Shown piece by piece: positions 1 to 7,262 of a stretch of DNA of 64,000 bases. The stretch covers positions 1 through 64,000 of the forward strand of contig CAZHYQ010000012.1 in assembly GCA_964536805.1 (NCBI GenBank), in the 5' to 3' direction. The DNA is from Longilinea sp964536805 (GTDB lineage Bacteria > Chloroflexota > Anaerolineae > Anaerolineales > Anaerolineaceae). Numbering within the stretch: the first letter of the stretch is position 1; every line of letters starts with the position of its first letter. The notes under the pieces are model-generated. The model saw nothing but the letters and a program-made list of their open reading frames with translations, was not told the DNA's origin and did not search any database. Made by a program: the position numbers and the translations under genes.

Positions 1-2
1 TG

Positions 3-83
3 TCCTATGTCGAAAAGCGCAAAAAGGATCGAAAATTCGGACAGTTCATTAAGTCGGCAATGAAATACAACAAGAAGAAGTGA
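3..83 (+). CDS. C-terminal end of a truncated gene, possibly ribosome GTPase RsgA
   Basis: An open frame enters from the left edge and stops at 81-83. The 26 visible residues are very basic (SYVEKRKKDRKFGQFIK, then an Asn/Lys-rich end). Tails of this kind (YxEKRKKD..FG..IKS) are, from memory, found at the C-terminus of some ribosome small-subunit GTPase A (RsgA) proteins, and a basic tail would suit an rRNA-binding protein. Only the last residues are in the window, so the family call is weak; that it is a real C-terminus is more certain. Confidence 0.4.
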   Translation, partial: SYVEKRKKDRKFGQFIKSAMKYNKKK

Positions 84-262
84 GTCGTGAATGGGTCCAA
101 CACAGCGCGCACCCGACGGGTGGGAGTCTGCGCGTTTTCAAGCAGTTTTCCACGCCTTATCATTTTTCTAGCTGGACGGCTTCGCCGTCCCCGCCCCAGT
201 GCAGGTATCCCGCTCGGCTTCGCTTCGGGGACGATGCCGCAAATCGTCAGGTTATAGATAGC

Positions 263-784
263 ATGTCGCTACTGATCCAGGAAGTTCCTGTAACAAATGC
301 TCCCATGGAGCTACTGCTGCTTGCCGATCCTTCGGAAGGCAAGATTCGCTCCTATCTTTCCGGATCAAAGTGCTTTGTTGCTTCAATTGGTGCGGTTGTG
401 GTTGGGGCATGCGTCGTTCAGCCACGTGACACAGACACATATGAGCTAATGAGCATCGCTGTTCACCCAGCCCACCAGAAGTCCGGACACGGCACAGCGT
501 TATTGAAATGGGTTATTGATTTCTATCGCAACGCTGGCGCACGGCAACTAGAGGTGGGCACCGGCACGTTCGGCTATCAACTCGCTTTCTACCAGCGGCA
601 TGGTTTTCGGGTTACAAGCATTGACCGTGACTTCTTTGTCAAGAACTACCCTGAGCCGATCTTTGAGGACGGCATACAGCTCATTGACATGCTGCGTCTT
701 ACGCTGAGGTATTCGGGTTTAATATTGCCTGACAATTCATTCCAGCCGACGCCGCGAAGCGGCTTAATTGAGACGGTAGATTGA
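263..784 (+). CDS. GNAT family N-acetyltransferase
   Basis: Probable acetyl-CoA-dependent N-acetyltransferase of the GNAT fold, 173 residues from the ATG at 263. The acetyl-CoA pyrophosphate-binding stretch is VHPAHQKSGHGTALL (Q-x-x-G-x-G/A type), and the following FYQRHGF segment is the usual beta6-alpha4 end of the fold. The frame stays open upstream to 80, but that part is Ser/Pro-rich and overlaps a GC-rich hairpin, so it is not taken as coding. A TTATAG sequence lies 5 bases before the ATG, so the mRNA may be leaderless. The last dozen codons (after PDNS) run into an attC-like element, as happens in integron cassettes. Substrate unknown; similar to YvbK/YhfO-type stand-alone GNATs. Confidence 0.75.
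   Translation: MSLLIQEVPVTNAPMELLLLADPSEGKIRSYLSGSKCFVASIGAVVVGACVVQPRDTDTYELMSIAVHPAHQKSGHGTALLKWVIDFYRNAGARQLEVGTGTFGYQLAFYQRHGFRVTSIDRDFFVKNYPEPIFEDGIQLIDMLRLTLRYSGLILPDNSFQPTPRSGLIETVD
727..780 (+). other. attC-like (integron cassette) recombination element, degenerate
   Basis: GCCTGAC at 727-733 is one base from the attC core RYYYAAC. It is followed by CAGCCGAC and a hairpin GCCGC-GAA-GCGGC (751-763), then CTTAATTG. This order closely resembles the left part and loop of the attC sites of Xanthomonas-type cassette arrays as I remember them. The expected right core GTTRRRY is missing here (GGTAGA instead). A perfect GTTGGGC core occurs at 986-992 just before the next gene, and its complement GCCCAAC at 1611-1617 just after that gene. 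Inference: remnants of a mobile cassette array. Confidence 0.35.
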
Positions 785-863
785 TCCTCTCGCGGACCGA
801 GTCGGATTTATGGATATAAGTTCCGGCTGGTGCTGAACCGGTAAGGATCATCCTTGAATAATG

Positions 864-896
864 AAAGCCTTCCAGCATTGGAGAGCTTTATTTTTG
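864..896 (+). terminator. Rho-independent terminator after the GNAT gene
   Basis: Hairpin AAAGCCTTCCA / TGGAGAGCTTT with loop GCAT, followed by ATTTTTG. The preceding box CCGGTAAGGAT (838-848) also precedes terminators near 6601, 16285 and, in weaker form, 17597. Confidence 0.7.
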
Positions 897-1029
897 TGGT
901 TAAATAGTTGACAAAAACTAGTATAATTGTTGAGTTATTTACCCAAACAGCGTCCAAGCCTGCTCACACACTGGTAACGCCAGGCGTTGGGCGGCGATTG
1001 TGCCAAATCTTGCGTCAAGGATTACTTAT

Positions 1030-1557
1030 ATGAAAAAACTATCTCTATTTCTCTTTTTTGTAATCGTATTAGCAGCCTGTAATTCGCTTGCAGGCAATCC
1101 GCAGTCTTTGCCCCCTACGGTTACGCCTTCTACTGGTATGGAACTTGGTTCAACTCAAACACCTTCATCAGGTATTGATTCAACCTGGAAGGAATATGCC
1201 AATACGCAGGTTGGTTTCAGCATTCGGTATCCTGCCAACTGGCAGGAACAGGACTTGCCGGATGAAAATGATGGTCAGTGGCATCATATCGCCCTGCAAG
1301 GCGCAGAAGGCGGGATCGAGCTGATCTGGGGAACCGGGTTGGGCGGAGCCTGTCCAGAAGGCTATCAACCATTGACAATGGCAAAAGGGAGCCTGTCGGC
1401 GTGTAATAGTCAAAAGGGCGACGGGACAGAACTGTGGAATTTAGAATCCCAAACTTTAGGAAATACCGGCTTTGGCGGCTTTGTATATACAAACGACACA
1501 ACCGAGAAAAGCCGGGCAATGGTTCTTCAAGTGATTTCGACTCTCAGTTTCCCATGA
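1030..1557 (+). CDS. Lipoprotein with PsbP-like domain
   Basis: Predicted surface lipoprotein, 175 residues. The start at 1030 gives a clean signal peptide (MKKLSLFLFFVIVLAAC) with lipobox LAAC, so Cys17 should be lipidated. A Pro/Thr-rich linker (residues 25-50) leads to a globular domain that opens with YANTQVGFSIRYPANW, the usual start of PsbP/DUF1795-like domains in Chloroflexota lipoproteins. No catalytic residues are recognised. It sits alone between two terminators and between GTTGGGC (986) and GCCCAAC (1611), the two complementary core motifs expected at the edges of an integron cassette. Function unknown. Confidence 0.7.
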   Translation: MKKLSLFLFFVIVLAACNSLAGNPQSLPPTVTPSTGMELGSTQTPSSGIDSTWKEYANTQVGFSIRYPANWQEQDLPDENDGQWHHIALQGAEGGIELIWGTGLGGACPEGYQPLTMAKGSLSACNSQKGDGTELWNLESQTLGNTGFGGFVYTNDTTEKSRAMVLQVISTLSFP

Positions 1558-1662
1558 GGGCCGTTTCGGATAGCCCCTGGAACAAGACGAAACGACCAGG
1601 TGAAACGGCCGCCCAACAAAGCATGCGGCTCTCCACCCGGTAGAGGTGCCTGTACCCTTTAG

Positions 1663-1705
1663 GGTGGCAACTGCGCGAAGACGGCAACCAGCAGGGCATG
1701 CTGGT
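1663..1705 (+). repeat. Dispersed repeat, copy A (matches 3770-3814)
   Basis: About 43 bases nearly identical to a second copy at 3770-3814 (shared core CTGCGCGARGACGGCAACCAG, then GGGCATGCTGGT). Both copies lie after a lipoprotein gene and before a terminator. In one frame both read LREDGNQxGMLV, so they may be relics of a coding sequence. The 3' part forms the stem of the terminator at 1686-1709. Confidence 0.55.
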
Positions 1706-1709
1706 TTTT
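1686..1709 (+). terminator. Hairpin terminator, first of two in tandem
   Basis: Perfect stem AACCAGCA / TGCTGGTT with loop GGGCA, with five T at 1705-1709. It follows the lipoprotein gene ending at 1557. Confidence 0.65.
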
Positions 1710-1732
1710 GGGTAGAAATTTAGTCATGCCAT

Positions 1733-1762
1733 GCTCTCCATGTAACTTGATGGAGAGCTTTT
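1733..1762 (+). terminator. Hairpin terminator, second of two in tandem
   Basis: Perfect 9-bp stem GCTCTCCAT / ATGGAGAGC, 8-base loop, followed by TTTT. It isolates the next gene from upstream transcription. Confidence 0.75.
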
Positions 1763-1809
1763 GTGCTCTATTTTTGAGATTGTCCAACAACCAATGGTGT
1801 GCCTAGAAA

Positions 1810-1851
1810 ATTCGGATAGTAATTCCGAATTTTCAAGTGTATAATCAAGAA
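1810..1851 (+). promoter_or_regulatory. Promoter with inverted-repeat operator and leaderless start
   Basis: A perfect inverted repeat ATTCGGA-TAGTAAT-TCCGAAT (1810-1830) lies just upstream of a consensus -10 box TATAAT (1840-1845). The ATG at 1852 begins 7 bases after the -10 box, where transcription normally starts. The mRNA is therefore expected to be leaderless. The repeat covers the -35 to -15 zone and would suit a repressor. No good -35 box is visible. Confidence 0.55.
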
Positions 1852-3000
1852 ATGATCCGGCGAATTGACTATCTAAACCGTTTACAAACAGCCAGTGAAC
1901 GCTCACCCGTCACGGCGCTGCTTGGTCCGCGCCAATGCGGAAAGACCACGCTCGCTCGGGAATTCACGCAGAAACAGCCATCCACTTTTTTTGACGTTGA
2001 ATCCCTGCCAGACCAGCGTCGATTGCAGAATCCGGAGTTGGTGCTGGGCAGCCTGAGCGGGTTGGTGGTTCTCGATGAAATCCAAGCGATGCCGGAGCTA
2101 TTTCAGGCGCTGCGGGTATTGGTGGACCGCCCGGATAATCAAACCCGTTTTCTAATTCTGGGCAGTGCGTCGCCGGAGATCATCAAATCTGCGTCTGAAA
2201 CGCTGGCAGGAAGAATTGAATTCATCGAGCTGCAGGGGTTTGATCTATCGGAAACCGGGGCGGATGCGTGGGAGCCCCTCTGGCTGCGGGGCGGCTTTCC
2301 GCGTTCTTTTCTTGCCAACAGCGATGAAGACAGCCTGACCTGGCGGGAAGGGTTTATCCGTACTTTCCTGGAGCGCGACATTCCTCAACTGGGTATCAAT
2401 ATCCCGGCGATCAGCATGCGCCGCTTCTGGACCATGCTGGCTCATTATCATGGACAGACGTGGAACGCCTCTGAAATCAGCCGCTCGATGGGGCTGTCGG
2501 ATAAAACCGTGCGTTCATACCTGGATATCCTGACCGGGACCTTCATGATCCGCCAGCTCCAACCCTGGTTTGAAAATCTGGGCAAGCGCCAGGTCAAGTC
2601 GCCTAAAATCTATTTTCGGGACACGGGGCTACTGCACAGCTTGCTGGATATACCCGATAAACACAGCCTGCTCGGTCATCCAAAGGTTGGCGCTTCATGG
2701 GAAGGTTTCGCCCTCGAACAAGCGCTACAGATTCTTCGCCCCAATGCGCCCTATTTTTGGGGCACGCATGCCGGCGCAGAGCTTGATCTGGTATTCCAGT
2801 TGCAGGGCAAACGCTACGGCATCGAGATTAAGTTTAGCGAAGCGCCCGCATTAACTCCTTCCATGCGCATTTCCTCGGCTGAACTGGCTCTTGACCATCT
2901 GTGGATCATCTATCCGGGTAATGCAGTGTACCCGGTCACGCAAACAATTACCACACTACCGCTTAAGAATCTGGAATCGCTCCGTGAGCAGCTAAGCTGA
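1852..3000 (+). CDS. ATP-binding protein, AAA_14 + DUF4143
   Basis: Soluble AAA-type ATPase of the AAA_14/DUF4143 family, 382 residues. Walker A is GPRQCGKTT (residues 25-33), Walker B is LVVLDEIQ, and a sensor-like LILGSAS follows. The C-terminal DUF4143 part ends with ELDLVFQLQGKRYGIEIKF, which has the D...E-x-K pattern of PD-(D/E)XK nuclease folds. A winged-helix-like segment (MGLSDKTVRSYLDIL) lies between. Family members are common and dispersed; their biological role is unsettled. An in-frame GTG lies upstream at 1837, but it overlaps the -10 box, so the ATG at 1852 is preferred (leaderless). Single-gene unit. Confidence 0.85.
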   Translation: MIRRIDYLNRLQTASERSPVTALLGPRQCGKTTLAREFTQKQPSTFFDVESLPDQRRLQNPELVLGSLSGLVVLDEIQAMPELFQALRVLVDRPDNQTRFLILGSASPEIIKSASETLAGRIEFIELQGFDLSETGADAWEPLWLRGGFPRSFLANSDEDSLTWREGFIRTFLERDIPQLGINIPAISMRRFWTMLAHYHGQTWNASEISRSMGLSDKTVRSYLDILTGTFMIRQLQPWFENLGKRQVKSPKIYFRDTGLLHSLLDIPDKHSLLGHPKVGASWEGFALEQALQILRPNAPYFWGTHAGAELDLVFQLQGKRYGIEIKFSEAPALTPSMRISSAELALDHLWIIYPGNAVYPVTQTITTLPLKNLESLREQLS

Positions 3001-3132
3001 ACTCGGAAAATAGACCTGCTATTTTGGATTAAGCCGGATCGTGACGATGAGCATAAAATTTGTAAAATTTAACTTATCGGAATAAGTTCCACCCGGTGAT
3101 GAAGTGGCAGTTGCTTCGTGAATGTAAATTCG

Positions 3133-3163
3133 AACCGCCTTCCAGGGATGGAGGGCGGTTTTT
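3133..3163 (+). terminator. Terminator after the DUF4143 ATPase gene
   Basis: Stem AACCGCC-TTCCA / TGGAG-GGCGGTT with loop GGGA, then a T-run. It ends about 160 bases after the stop codon of the ATPase gene. Confidence 0.75.
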
Positions 3164-3174
3164 GTGTTGGGGCA

Positions 3175-3223
3175 TATAATTAACCTCTGTAAAGCGGTGA
3201 GTTCGGTTTTGAACCCACCGCTT
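3175..3223 (+). promoter_or_regulatory. Possible promoter and 5'UTR hairpin
   Basis: TATAAT at 3175-3180 is a likely -10 box, with no clear -35. Downstream, AAGCGGTG-A-GTTC (3192-3204) pairs with GAAC-C-CACCGCTT (3211-3223) around a GGTTTT loop. This gives a 12-bp stem in the leader of the lipoprotein gene at 3253. It has no T-run, so it is not a simple terminator; role unknown. Confidence 0.4.
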
Positions 3224-3252
3224 GCGCAATCAAATCAAAAAGAGACAGCGGA

Positions 3253-3747
3253 ATGATTAAATCCATTCAGTCGATGATCCTTGTGTTTATGGTTCTATCA
3301 GTTGTGGTAATTGGATGCGTCTCTCCCCCTTCCCTTGTGCCGCCGAGCCCAACAGATACAGAATCATCCGAAACCAAACTCAACGGCAAGTTTGAGTTTT
3401 TTGATGTCACCCTCGACCAACCAAGCAAAGATACGGTCACCATTACCTTTGGCTACCAGATTGAGAAGGGCGCGGATACGAGTAGACTTCAAGTAATGGC
3501 ACAACCAATGAAAAAAGGTGTAAGTTGCAGCATCAAGGACTTTACGACGAATTCAAAGCCGTACATTTTGAAAGGGGATGTCCCTGATTCAGTCAAAAAC
3601 GATAATGTCACCAACTTGACCATGGCAACCCCCGCAAGATGCGAATTTAAGGGATTCACGTTGGTTGTATTCCGATTGGAAGCGTCAAATCCTGTTGTAT
3701 TTTACGAGCAGGACTTTGAGATACCCTTTGATCTGGAGAAAAAGTAA
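3253..3747 (+). CDS. Hypothetical lipoprotein
   Basis: 164-residue predicted lipoprotein: hydrophobic signal segment (ILVFMVLSVVVIGC) with lipobox VIGC, then a Ser/Pro-rich linker and a beta-rich domain starting at FEFFDVTLDQPSKDT. Two Cys (in VSCSIKD and ARCEF) could form a disulfide outside the membrane. An RBS-like AGAGA lies 8-12 bases before the ATG. I do not recognise the domain; it reads as a single Ig-like/beta-sandwich domain, but this is only an impression. Monocistronic, with terminators on both sides. Confidence 0.65.
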   Translation: MIKSIQSMILVFMVLSVVVIGCVSPPSLVPPSPTDTESSETKLNGKFEFFDVTLDQPSKDTVTITFGYQIEKGADTSRLQVMAQPMKKGVSCSIKDFTTNSKPYILKGDVPDSVKNDNVTNLTMATPARCEFKGFTLVVFRLEASNPVVFYEQDFEIPFDLEKK

Positions 3748-3769
3748 GCAATCACTACCAATAACACAC

Positions 3770-3814
3770 GGTTGGCAGCCTGCGCGAGGACGGCAACCAG
3801 AGGGGCATGCTGGT
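3770..3814 (+). repeat. Dispersed repeat, copy B (matches 1663-1705)
   Basis: Second copy of the repeat at 1663. The frame reading LREDGNQRGMLV stays open here for a further ~40 codons (…WYEVLAEEQFRPAV…) up to the terminator at 3889. This fits the 3' relic of a decayed gene better than a pure structural repeat. The rest of 3748-4104 holds only this and the terminator. Confidence 0.5.
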
Positions 3815-3888
3815 GTGCTGGTACGAAGTCCTGGCAGAGGAGCAATTCCGGCCTGCGGTTCGGGGGCAAGGCGAAATCGGATCATTGA

Positions 3889-3917
3889 AGCACTCTCAAT
3901 TCGGAGAGCGCTTTTTT
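3889..3917 (+). terminator. Hairpin terminator
   Basis: Stem AGCACTCTC / GAGAGCGCT (one mismatch), loop AATTCG, followed by six T. Confidence 0.75.
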
Positions 3918-4104
3918 ATATTTATCGGGTTTGTATAATTAGAACTGCGGGGACGGAAATCTGTGAACAGGGATTTCCATGACCGGTCGTGAACCCGTCC
4001 ATGCCTGCCCGTGCTGCGCTGCCTTGCACGAACGCCAACCTGGTTGCACGTCAATGGGACGACACGGGCGTTAAAATCAAAAACCATTTGTCAGGAGGCC
4101 TGAA

Positions 4105-4890
4105 GTGTTGTTGAAAGGGAGAACTGCAATCGTATACGGAGCATCGGGGGCTGTTGGCGGCTCTGTGTCACGTGCTTTTGCGCGGGAGGGAGCGATGGTT
4201 GTTCTGGCCGCACGCCGGCGCGAACCCCTTGAAGCGCTGTGCCTGGATATTAAAAGCCGTGATGGTCAGGCGGAGGTGATGCCGGTCGATGCAACGGATC
4301 CCGTTGCGGTAAATCGCCACCTGGGTGAGGTGGCTGGCCGTTTTGGGCCGGTGACTTTGATGTTCAATGCGATCTCCTGGGAGGATGTCCAGGGGCAGGT
4401 GTTATCGGATATGCCTTTCGACCAGTTTTTCGCGCCAATTCAGTTGGGCCTCACAACATGGTTCCACACTGGAACAGCCCTGGCCAGGCACATGGTGCAG
4501 CATGGCGGCGGCACGATATTGGGCATCACGGCCAATGCTGGCCGCGAACCTCTTTTTGCGGTAGGCGGCTTTGGCGTTGCTTGCGCAGCCGTGGAGCATT
4601 ACCTCAGGCAGTTGGCCGTTGAGAATGGCCCAGCCCAGGTGAGGGTTTGTTGGGTTCGCTCGCCTGGATCGCCTGACGCGCCAGGCGTGCGAGAAGCGTG
4701 GCAGCTATACGGAGACCGGAATGGATTGACTTTTGACGAGGTTCATCGCGAGTTTGCAAAGGATATCCCATTGCGCCGTGTTACCTCATTGGCGCAAGTC
4801 GCCAACGCCGCTGTGCTGTTGGCAAGCGACCTCGCATCAGGGATGACCGCAACCATGGCGAACGCTACCGGAGGCGCGCAGGTAGATTGA
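4105..4890 (+). CDS. SDR-fold protein lacking the catalytic Ser-Tyr-Lys
   Basis: Rossmann-fold short-chain dehydrogenase/reductase family protein, 261 residues. The GTG start at 4105 is preceded by AGGAGG at a 6-base spacing. The nucleotide-binding loop is YGASGAVGG (residues 12-20), and an arginine pair after beta2 (LAARRRE) suggests NADP(H). Aligning GGFGVACAAVE to the usual YxxxK helix puts Phe at the catalytic Tyr and Cys at the Lys. The ITANAG stretch has Ala at the catalytic Ser, and NNAG is replaced by NAIS. Normal SDR chemistry is therefore unlikely; it may bind a nucleotide or act as a structural or regulatory protein. Monocistronic. Confidence 0.8.
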   Translation: MLLKGRTAIVYGASGAVGGSVSRAFAREGAMVVLAARRREPLEALCLDIKSRDGQAEVMPVDATDPVAVNRHLGEVAGRFGPVTLMFNAISWEDVQGQVLSDMPFDQFFAPIQLGLTTWFHTGTALARHMVQHGGGTILGITANAGREPLFAVGGFGVACAAVEHYLRQLAVENGPAQVRVCWVRSPGSPDAPGVREAWQLYGDRNGLTFDEVHREFAKDIPLRRVTSLAQVANAAVLLASDLASGMTATMANATGGAQVD

Positions 4891-5099
4891 TCCTAAATCA
4901 AATTCCTGTTAATTGAATAAAGGCGCTCCAGCGGGCAGTGGTCTCGGTTCATCCGCCCTGCGGTTGATGCGGCTTGTAAGATTGACACGCTCACAATTGC
5001 CACCCGGCCGAAGTCGTATGAAAGGTATATGTTCCAGCCGGTCATGGCTGAAGAAGGATGGATGCCAGCTGAATGCCAGCCAGGGTTAAGTCGAACCTT

Positions 5100-5131
5100 A
5101 AGCTGCTCTCCAAAGGGAGGACAGCTTTTTT
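5100..5131 (+). terminator. Terminator between convergent genes
   Basis: Stem AAGCTG-CTCTCC / GGAG-GACAGCTT with loop AAAG, then six T. It serves the plus-strand SDR gene and lies directly against the 3' end of the minus-strand gene at 5133. Confidence 0.75.
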
Positions 5132-5132
5132 C

Positions 5133-6251
5133 TTAACACGCCCGCCGGAACATTCGATGGGTTTTATTAAAGTCGATTTCAAGCCCGCGAATCTCGTTTA
5201 GCATGCGCACGTTTTCGGCGCCGATCTGCACCACATCGGCATATTCGAACCCGCCAGCCCGCACGCTGTCGTAAAGCTCGCAAAAGAGCAGGGCGGTTGC
5301 GCCCAGGCCGCGAAAGCGCGGCAGGACACCCATCCCGTTGACGTTGAGGCACTTTGTGCGCCGCAACTCAGTGAGCAGATCGGCCCAACCCAGCGGCCAC
5401 AAACGCCCCCCGGTGCGCTGGATGGCGGCAGAGATATCCGGGTAGGCAAACAGGAAGCCGGCCAGCTCGTCACCCTTGAAGATCAGCTTGATCAGGCGCG
5501 GGTCGGCAAACCAGATGATCTGCTGGGCCATGCTGCGCGCTTCATCGGGCGTGAGCGGTGTGTTGCCGCTGGTGCCCTCCAGCGCGGCGTTGTAGAGCCC
5601 TGCCAGGCGCGGAACAAAGGCGCGCAACTCGGCCCGGCTGGTGAAACGCTCCACGCGCAGCCCAATGCGTTTCTGCACGAGCTGCGCAGCGCGGTGGATT
5701 TTATCGGATAGCTGAAAGTTGCGGTCCACCCGCCCGGATAAGGTGTCGCCGTCGGGGGCAAACCCGGCTTCTGCGATCAAGTCAGCGTAATAGGGCGGGT
5801 TGTAGGGAATCCCCAGCGCCGGGCGGTGCTCGAAGCCGCGCACCAGCAACCCCATCCCATCCAGCGCGGTGAATCCTTTGGGACCAATGATCTCCGTCAG
5901 GCCGCGCGCCTTTGCCCACTCGCCGGCGGCAGCGAATAACGCATGCGCGGCTTGAGGGTTTGCCTCGCACTCAAACAGATAGAAAAAGGCCGTCCGGGTA
6001 GCGTTATAGCTGTTGTAATGGGCATTATCGAGAACTGCCAGGCGGCCCACATCACGCCCGCCCTCTTCGGCCAGAAAGAAAGCCGCGGCTGAATGTTGAT
6101 AGAAAGGGTTGCGGCGGCTGTCGAGCATGCGCGCCGCATCGAACGCCATGGGGGGCACCCACTGCGGCGTGTGGGCGTAAAGGCGGAAGGGCAGGCCGAG
6201 AAAGCGGCGTGAAAGATCGCGCCGGGCGGGATCGATGTGCAGGATGTTCAC
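5133..6251 (-). CDS. GNAT-like acetyltransferase (YghO-type), 372 aa
   Basis: Soluble protein resembling YghO-type GNAT N-acetyltransferases. The N-terminal region contains WVPPMAFD and VGRLAVLDNAHYN. A second half contains GMGVLPRFRGLGATALLF, which fits the acetyl-CoA-binding R-x-x-G-x-G/A loop, and ends with MLNEIRGLEIDFNKTHRMF. The open frame extends further upstream, but GTG at 6249-6251 is chosen: a TATACT -10 box sits 6 bases upstream (6258-6263), giving a leaderless start, and the added upstream residues look non-coding. Substrate unknown. Confidence 0.65.
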   Translation of the reverse strand: MNILHIDPARRDLSRRFLGLPFRLYAHTPQWVPPMAFDAARMLDSRRNPFYQHSAAAFFLAEEGGRDVGRLAVLDNAHYNSYNATRTAFFYLFECEANPQAAHALFAAAGEWAKARGLTEIIGPKGFTALDGMGLLVRGFEHRPALGIPYNPPYYADLIAEAGFAPDGDTLSGRVDRNFQLSDKIHRAAQLVQKRIGLRVERFTSRAELRAFVPRLAGLYNAALEGTSGNTPLTPDEARSMAQQIIWFADPRLIKLIFKGDELAGFLFAYPDISAAIQRTGGRLWPLGWADLLTELRRTKCLNVNGMGVLPRFRGLGATALLFCELYDSVRAGGFEYADVVQIGAENVRMLNEIRGLEIDFNKTHRMFRRAC

Positions 6252-6278
6252 GAGATTAGTATAGCATTGATAGGATGA

Positions 6279-6307
6279 TTGACTCTGACCCTCAAAACCG
6301 ATATAGC
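6279..6307 (+). promoter_or_regulatory. Candidate plus-strand sigma70-type promoter without a gene
   Basis: TTGACT (6279-6284), 17-base spacer, TATAGC (6302-6307). It points rightward into 6310-6690, where no convincing plus-strand gene exists, and diverges from the leaderless minus-strand gene. Confidence 0.4.
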
Positions 6308-6313
6308 CAGCCG

Positions 6314-6665
6314 GCGCGGCCAGGAGCAAAACCATGCCCTGCGCGGAGTCGATTTGCTAATTAATACCGGCGGCTTCGCGGCGCTGCTTGCGCCGAGCGG
6401 CGGGGGAAAATCGAATACTCGCTGGAAACCATAAACCAGCCCATCGCCATCCAGCTCCCGGCCGATTGCGTGCCCTGAGGATAAAATAAACCGGTAGAAG
6501 TGTAAACTGCGCAAAGAGGGCTGTCAGGGAGGCATGTGGGTGTATGAGGAAAGTCCTCGGAGAGGTAAGTCCTCGAAGAGGAAAAGGCCTGCCGGGTTCT
6601 GGAACGGTAAGGATTATACGTAAATAATGAAGTGCCCTCCTGCATTGGAAGGCGGCTTTTTTAGT
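6314..6665 (+). ncRNA. Candidate small non-coding RNA
   Basis: The interval 6252-6690 carries no supported protein gene, yet it has a plausible plus-strand promoter (6279-6307) and a plus-strand terminator (6634-6662). The terminator is preceded by the box CGGTAAGGAT that precedes other terminators in this window. The implied transcript is about 350 nt. A minimal ORF with an AGGAG motif (ATG at 6333, eight codons) begins it. Inference only; it could equally be the relic of a lost gene. Confidence 0.3.
6634..6662 (+). terminator. Plus-strand terminator, no plus-strand gene upstream
   Basis: Stem GCCCTCC / GGAAGGC (one mismatch) around TGCATT, then GGCTTTTTT. The T-run orientation is plus strand, although both flanking genes are on the minus strand. 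Confidence 0.6.
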
Positions 6666-6690
6666 GCTGCTGCGCCCCAATCCACCCTGC

Positions 6691-7155
6691 CTAATCTTTT
6701 CTAATTTTCTCGCGTTCCTGCTCCCATAATTTTGCAAACCGTTCGAAAACATCCGCGATGACTTCCAGTTCTCCCTGCGAAAACTGTGCCATTAACGCTT
6801 CCTGGGCCTTGCGCGCCGACTCAAACCACCCCGCGGCTTTTTCGGCGCTCGATTTCTCGGGGACAATCAGCGTCCCGCGGCGGTCGTCCGGGTTCGGCCG
6901 GCGCTCGATCAGGCCGGCCTTTTCGAGCCGGTCGAGCATGGCGGTGGTCGCGCCCGAGGTGAGGCCGGTGTGCCGGGCCAGTTCAGAGGGCGTGGAAACG
7001 CCCTTGGCGAATAAGAGCCTCAGGCATTCCATGTCAGTCGCGTTGAGGCCGGCCCACTCGTTCATTGCGCTGCGGAACAGCGCCAATTGCACGCCGTACT
7101 CCCTGATCGCGTTCAAAGCCCGCCGCTTCAAATCGATTTCCGGTAAATTGGTCAT
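6691..7155 (-). CDS. MarR family transcriptional regulator
   Basis: 154-residue winged-helix regulator of the MarR family. The HTH reads TPSELARHTGLTSGATTAMLD, followed by the wing RRPNPDDRRGTLI, whose DxRxxxI pattern is typical of the family. Flanking helices should form the dimer interface. The gene is divergent from the DUF1801 gene at 7263 with a 107-base shared promoter region. There, two 12-bp direct repeats overlap both promoters, so autoregulation and control of the neighbour are likely. Ligand unknown. Confidence 0.9.
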   Translation of the reverse strand: MTNLPEIDLKRRALNAIREYGVQLALFRSAMNEWAGLNATDMECLRLLFAKGVSTPSELARHTGLTSGATTAMLDRLEKAGLIERRPNPDDRRGTLIVPEKSSAEKAAGWFESARKAQEALMAQFSQGELEVIADVFERFAKLWEQEREKIRKD

Positions 7156-7164
7156 AAATGCCTC

Positions 7165-7223
7165 TTGACATTATCTTTATTATGAAGTATCTTTATTATA
7201 TAACTAAATACCTGCAAATGCAA
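7165..7223. promoter_or_regulatory. Overlapping divergent promoters with direct-repeat operator
   Basis: Plus strand: TTGACA (7165-7170), 17-base spacer, TATCTT (7188-7193), toward the DUF1801 gene. Minus strand: TTGCAT (7218-7223 complement), 17-base spacer, TATAAT (7195-7200 complement), toward marR. The 12-mer TATCTTTATTAT occurs twice, at 7172-7183 and 7188-7199, covering both core promoters. This is a natural MarR operator candidate. Confidence 0.7.
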
Positions 7224-7262
7224 GGGCAGGAAAAATCACCAGTTTAGCGGTAGGAGGATTAC

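Noticed and set aside
80..262. Upstream extension of the GNAT reading frame from GTG 80
   Set aside because: Residues are Ser/Pro/Arg-rich and correspond to a GC-rich hairpin region; the GNAT fold begins after ATG 263.
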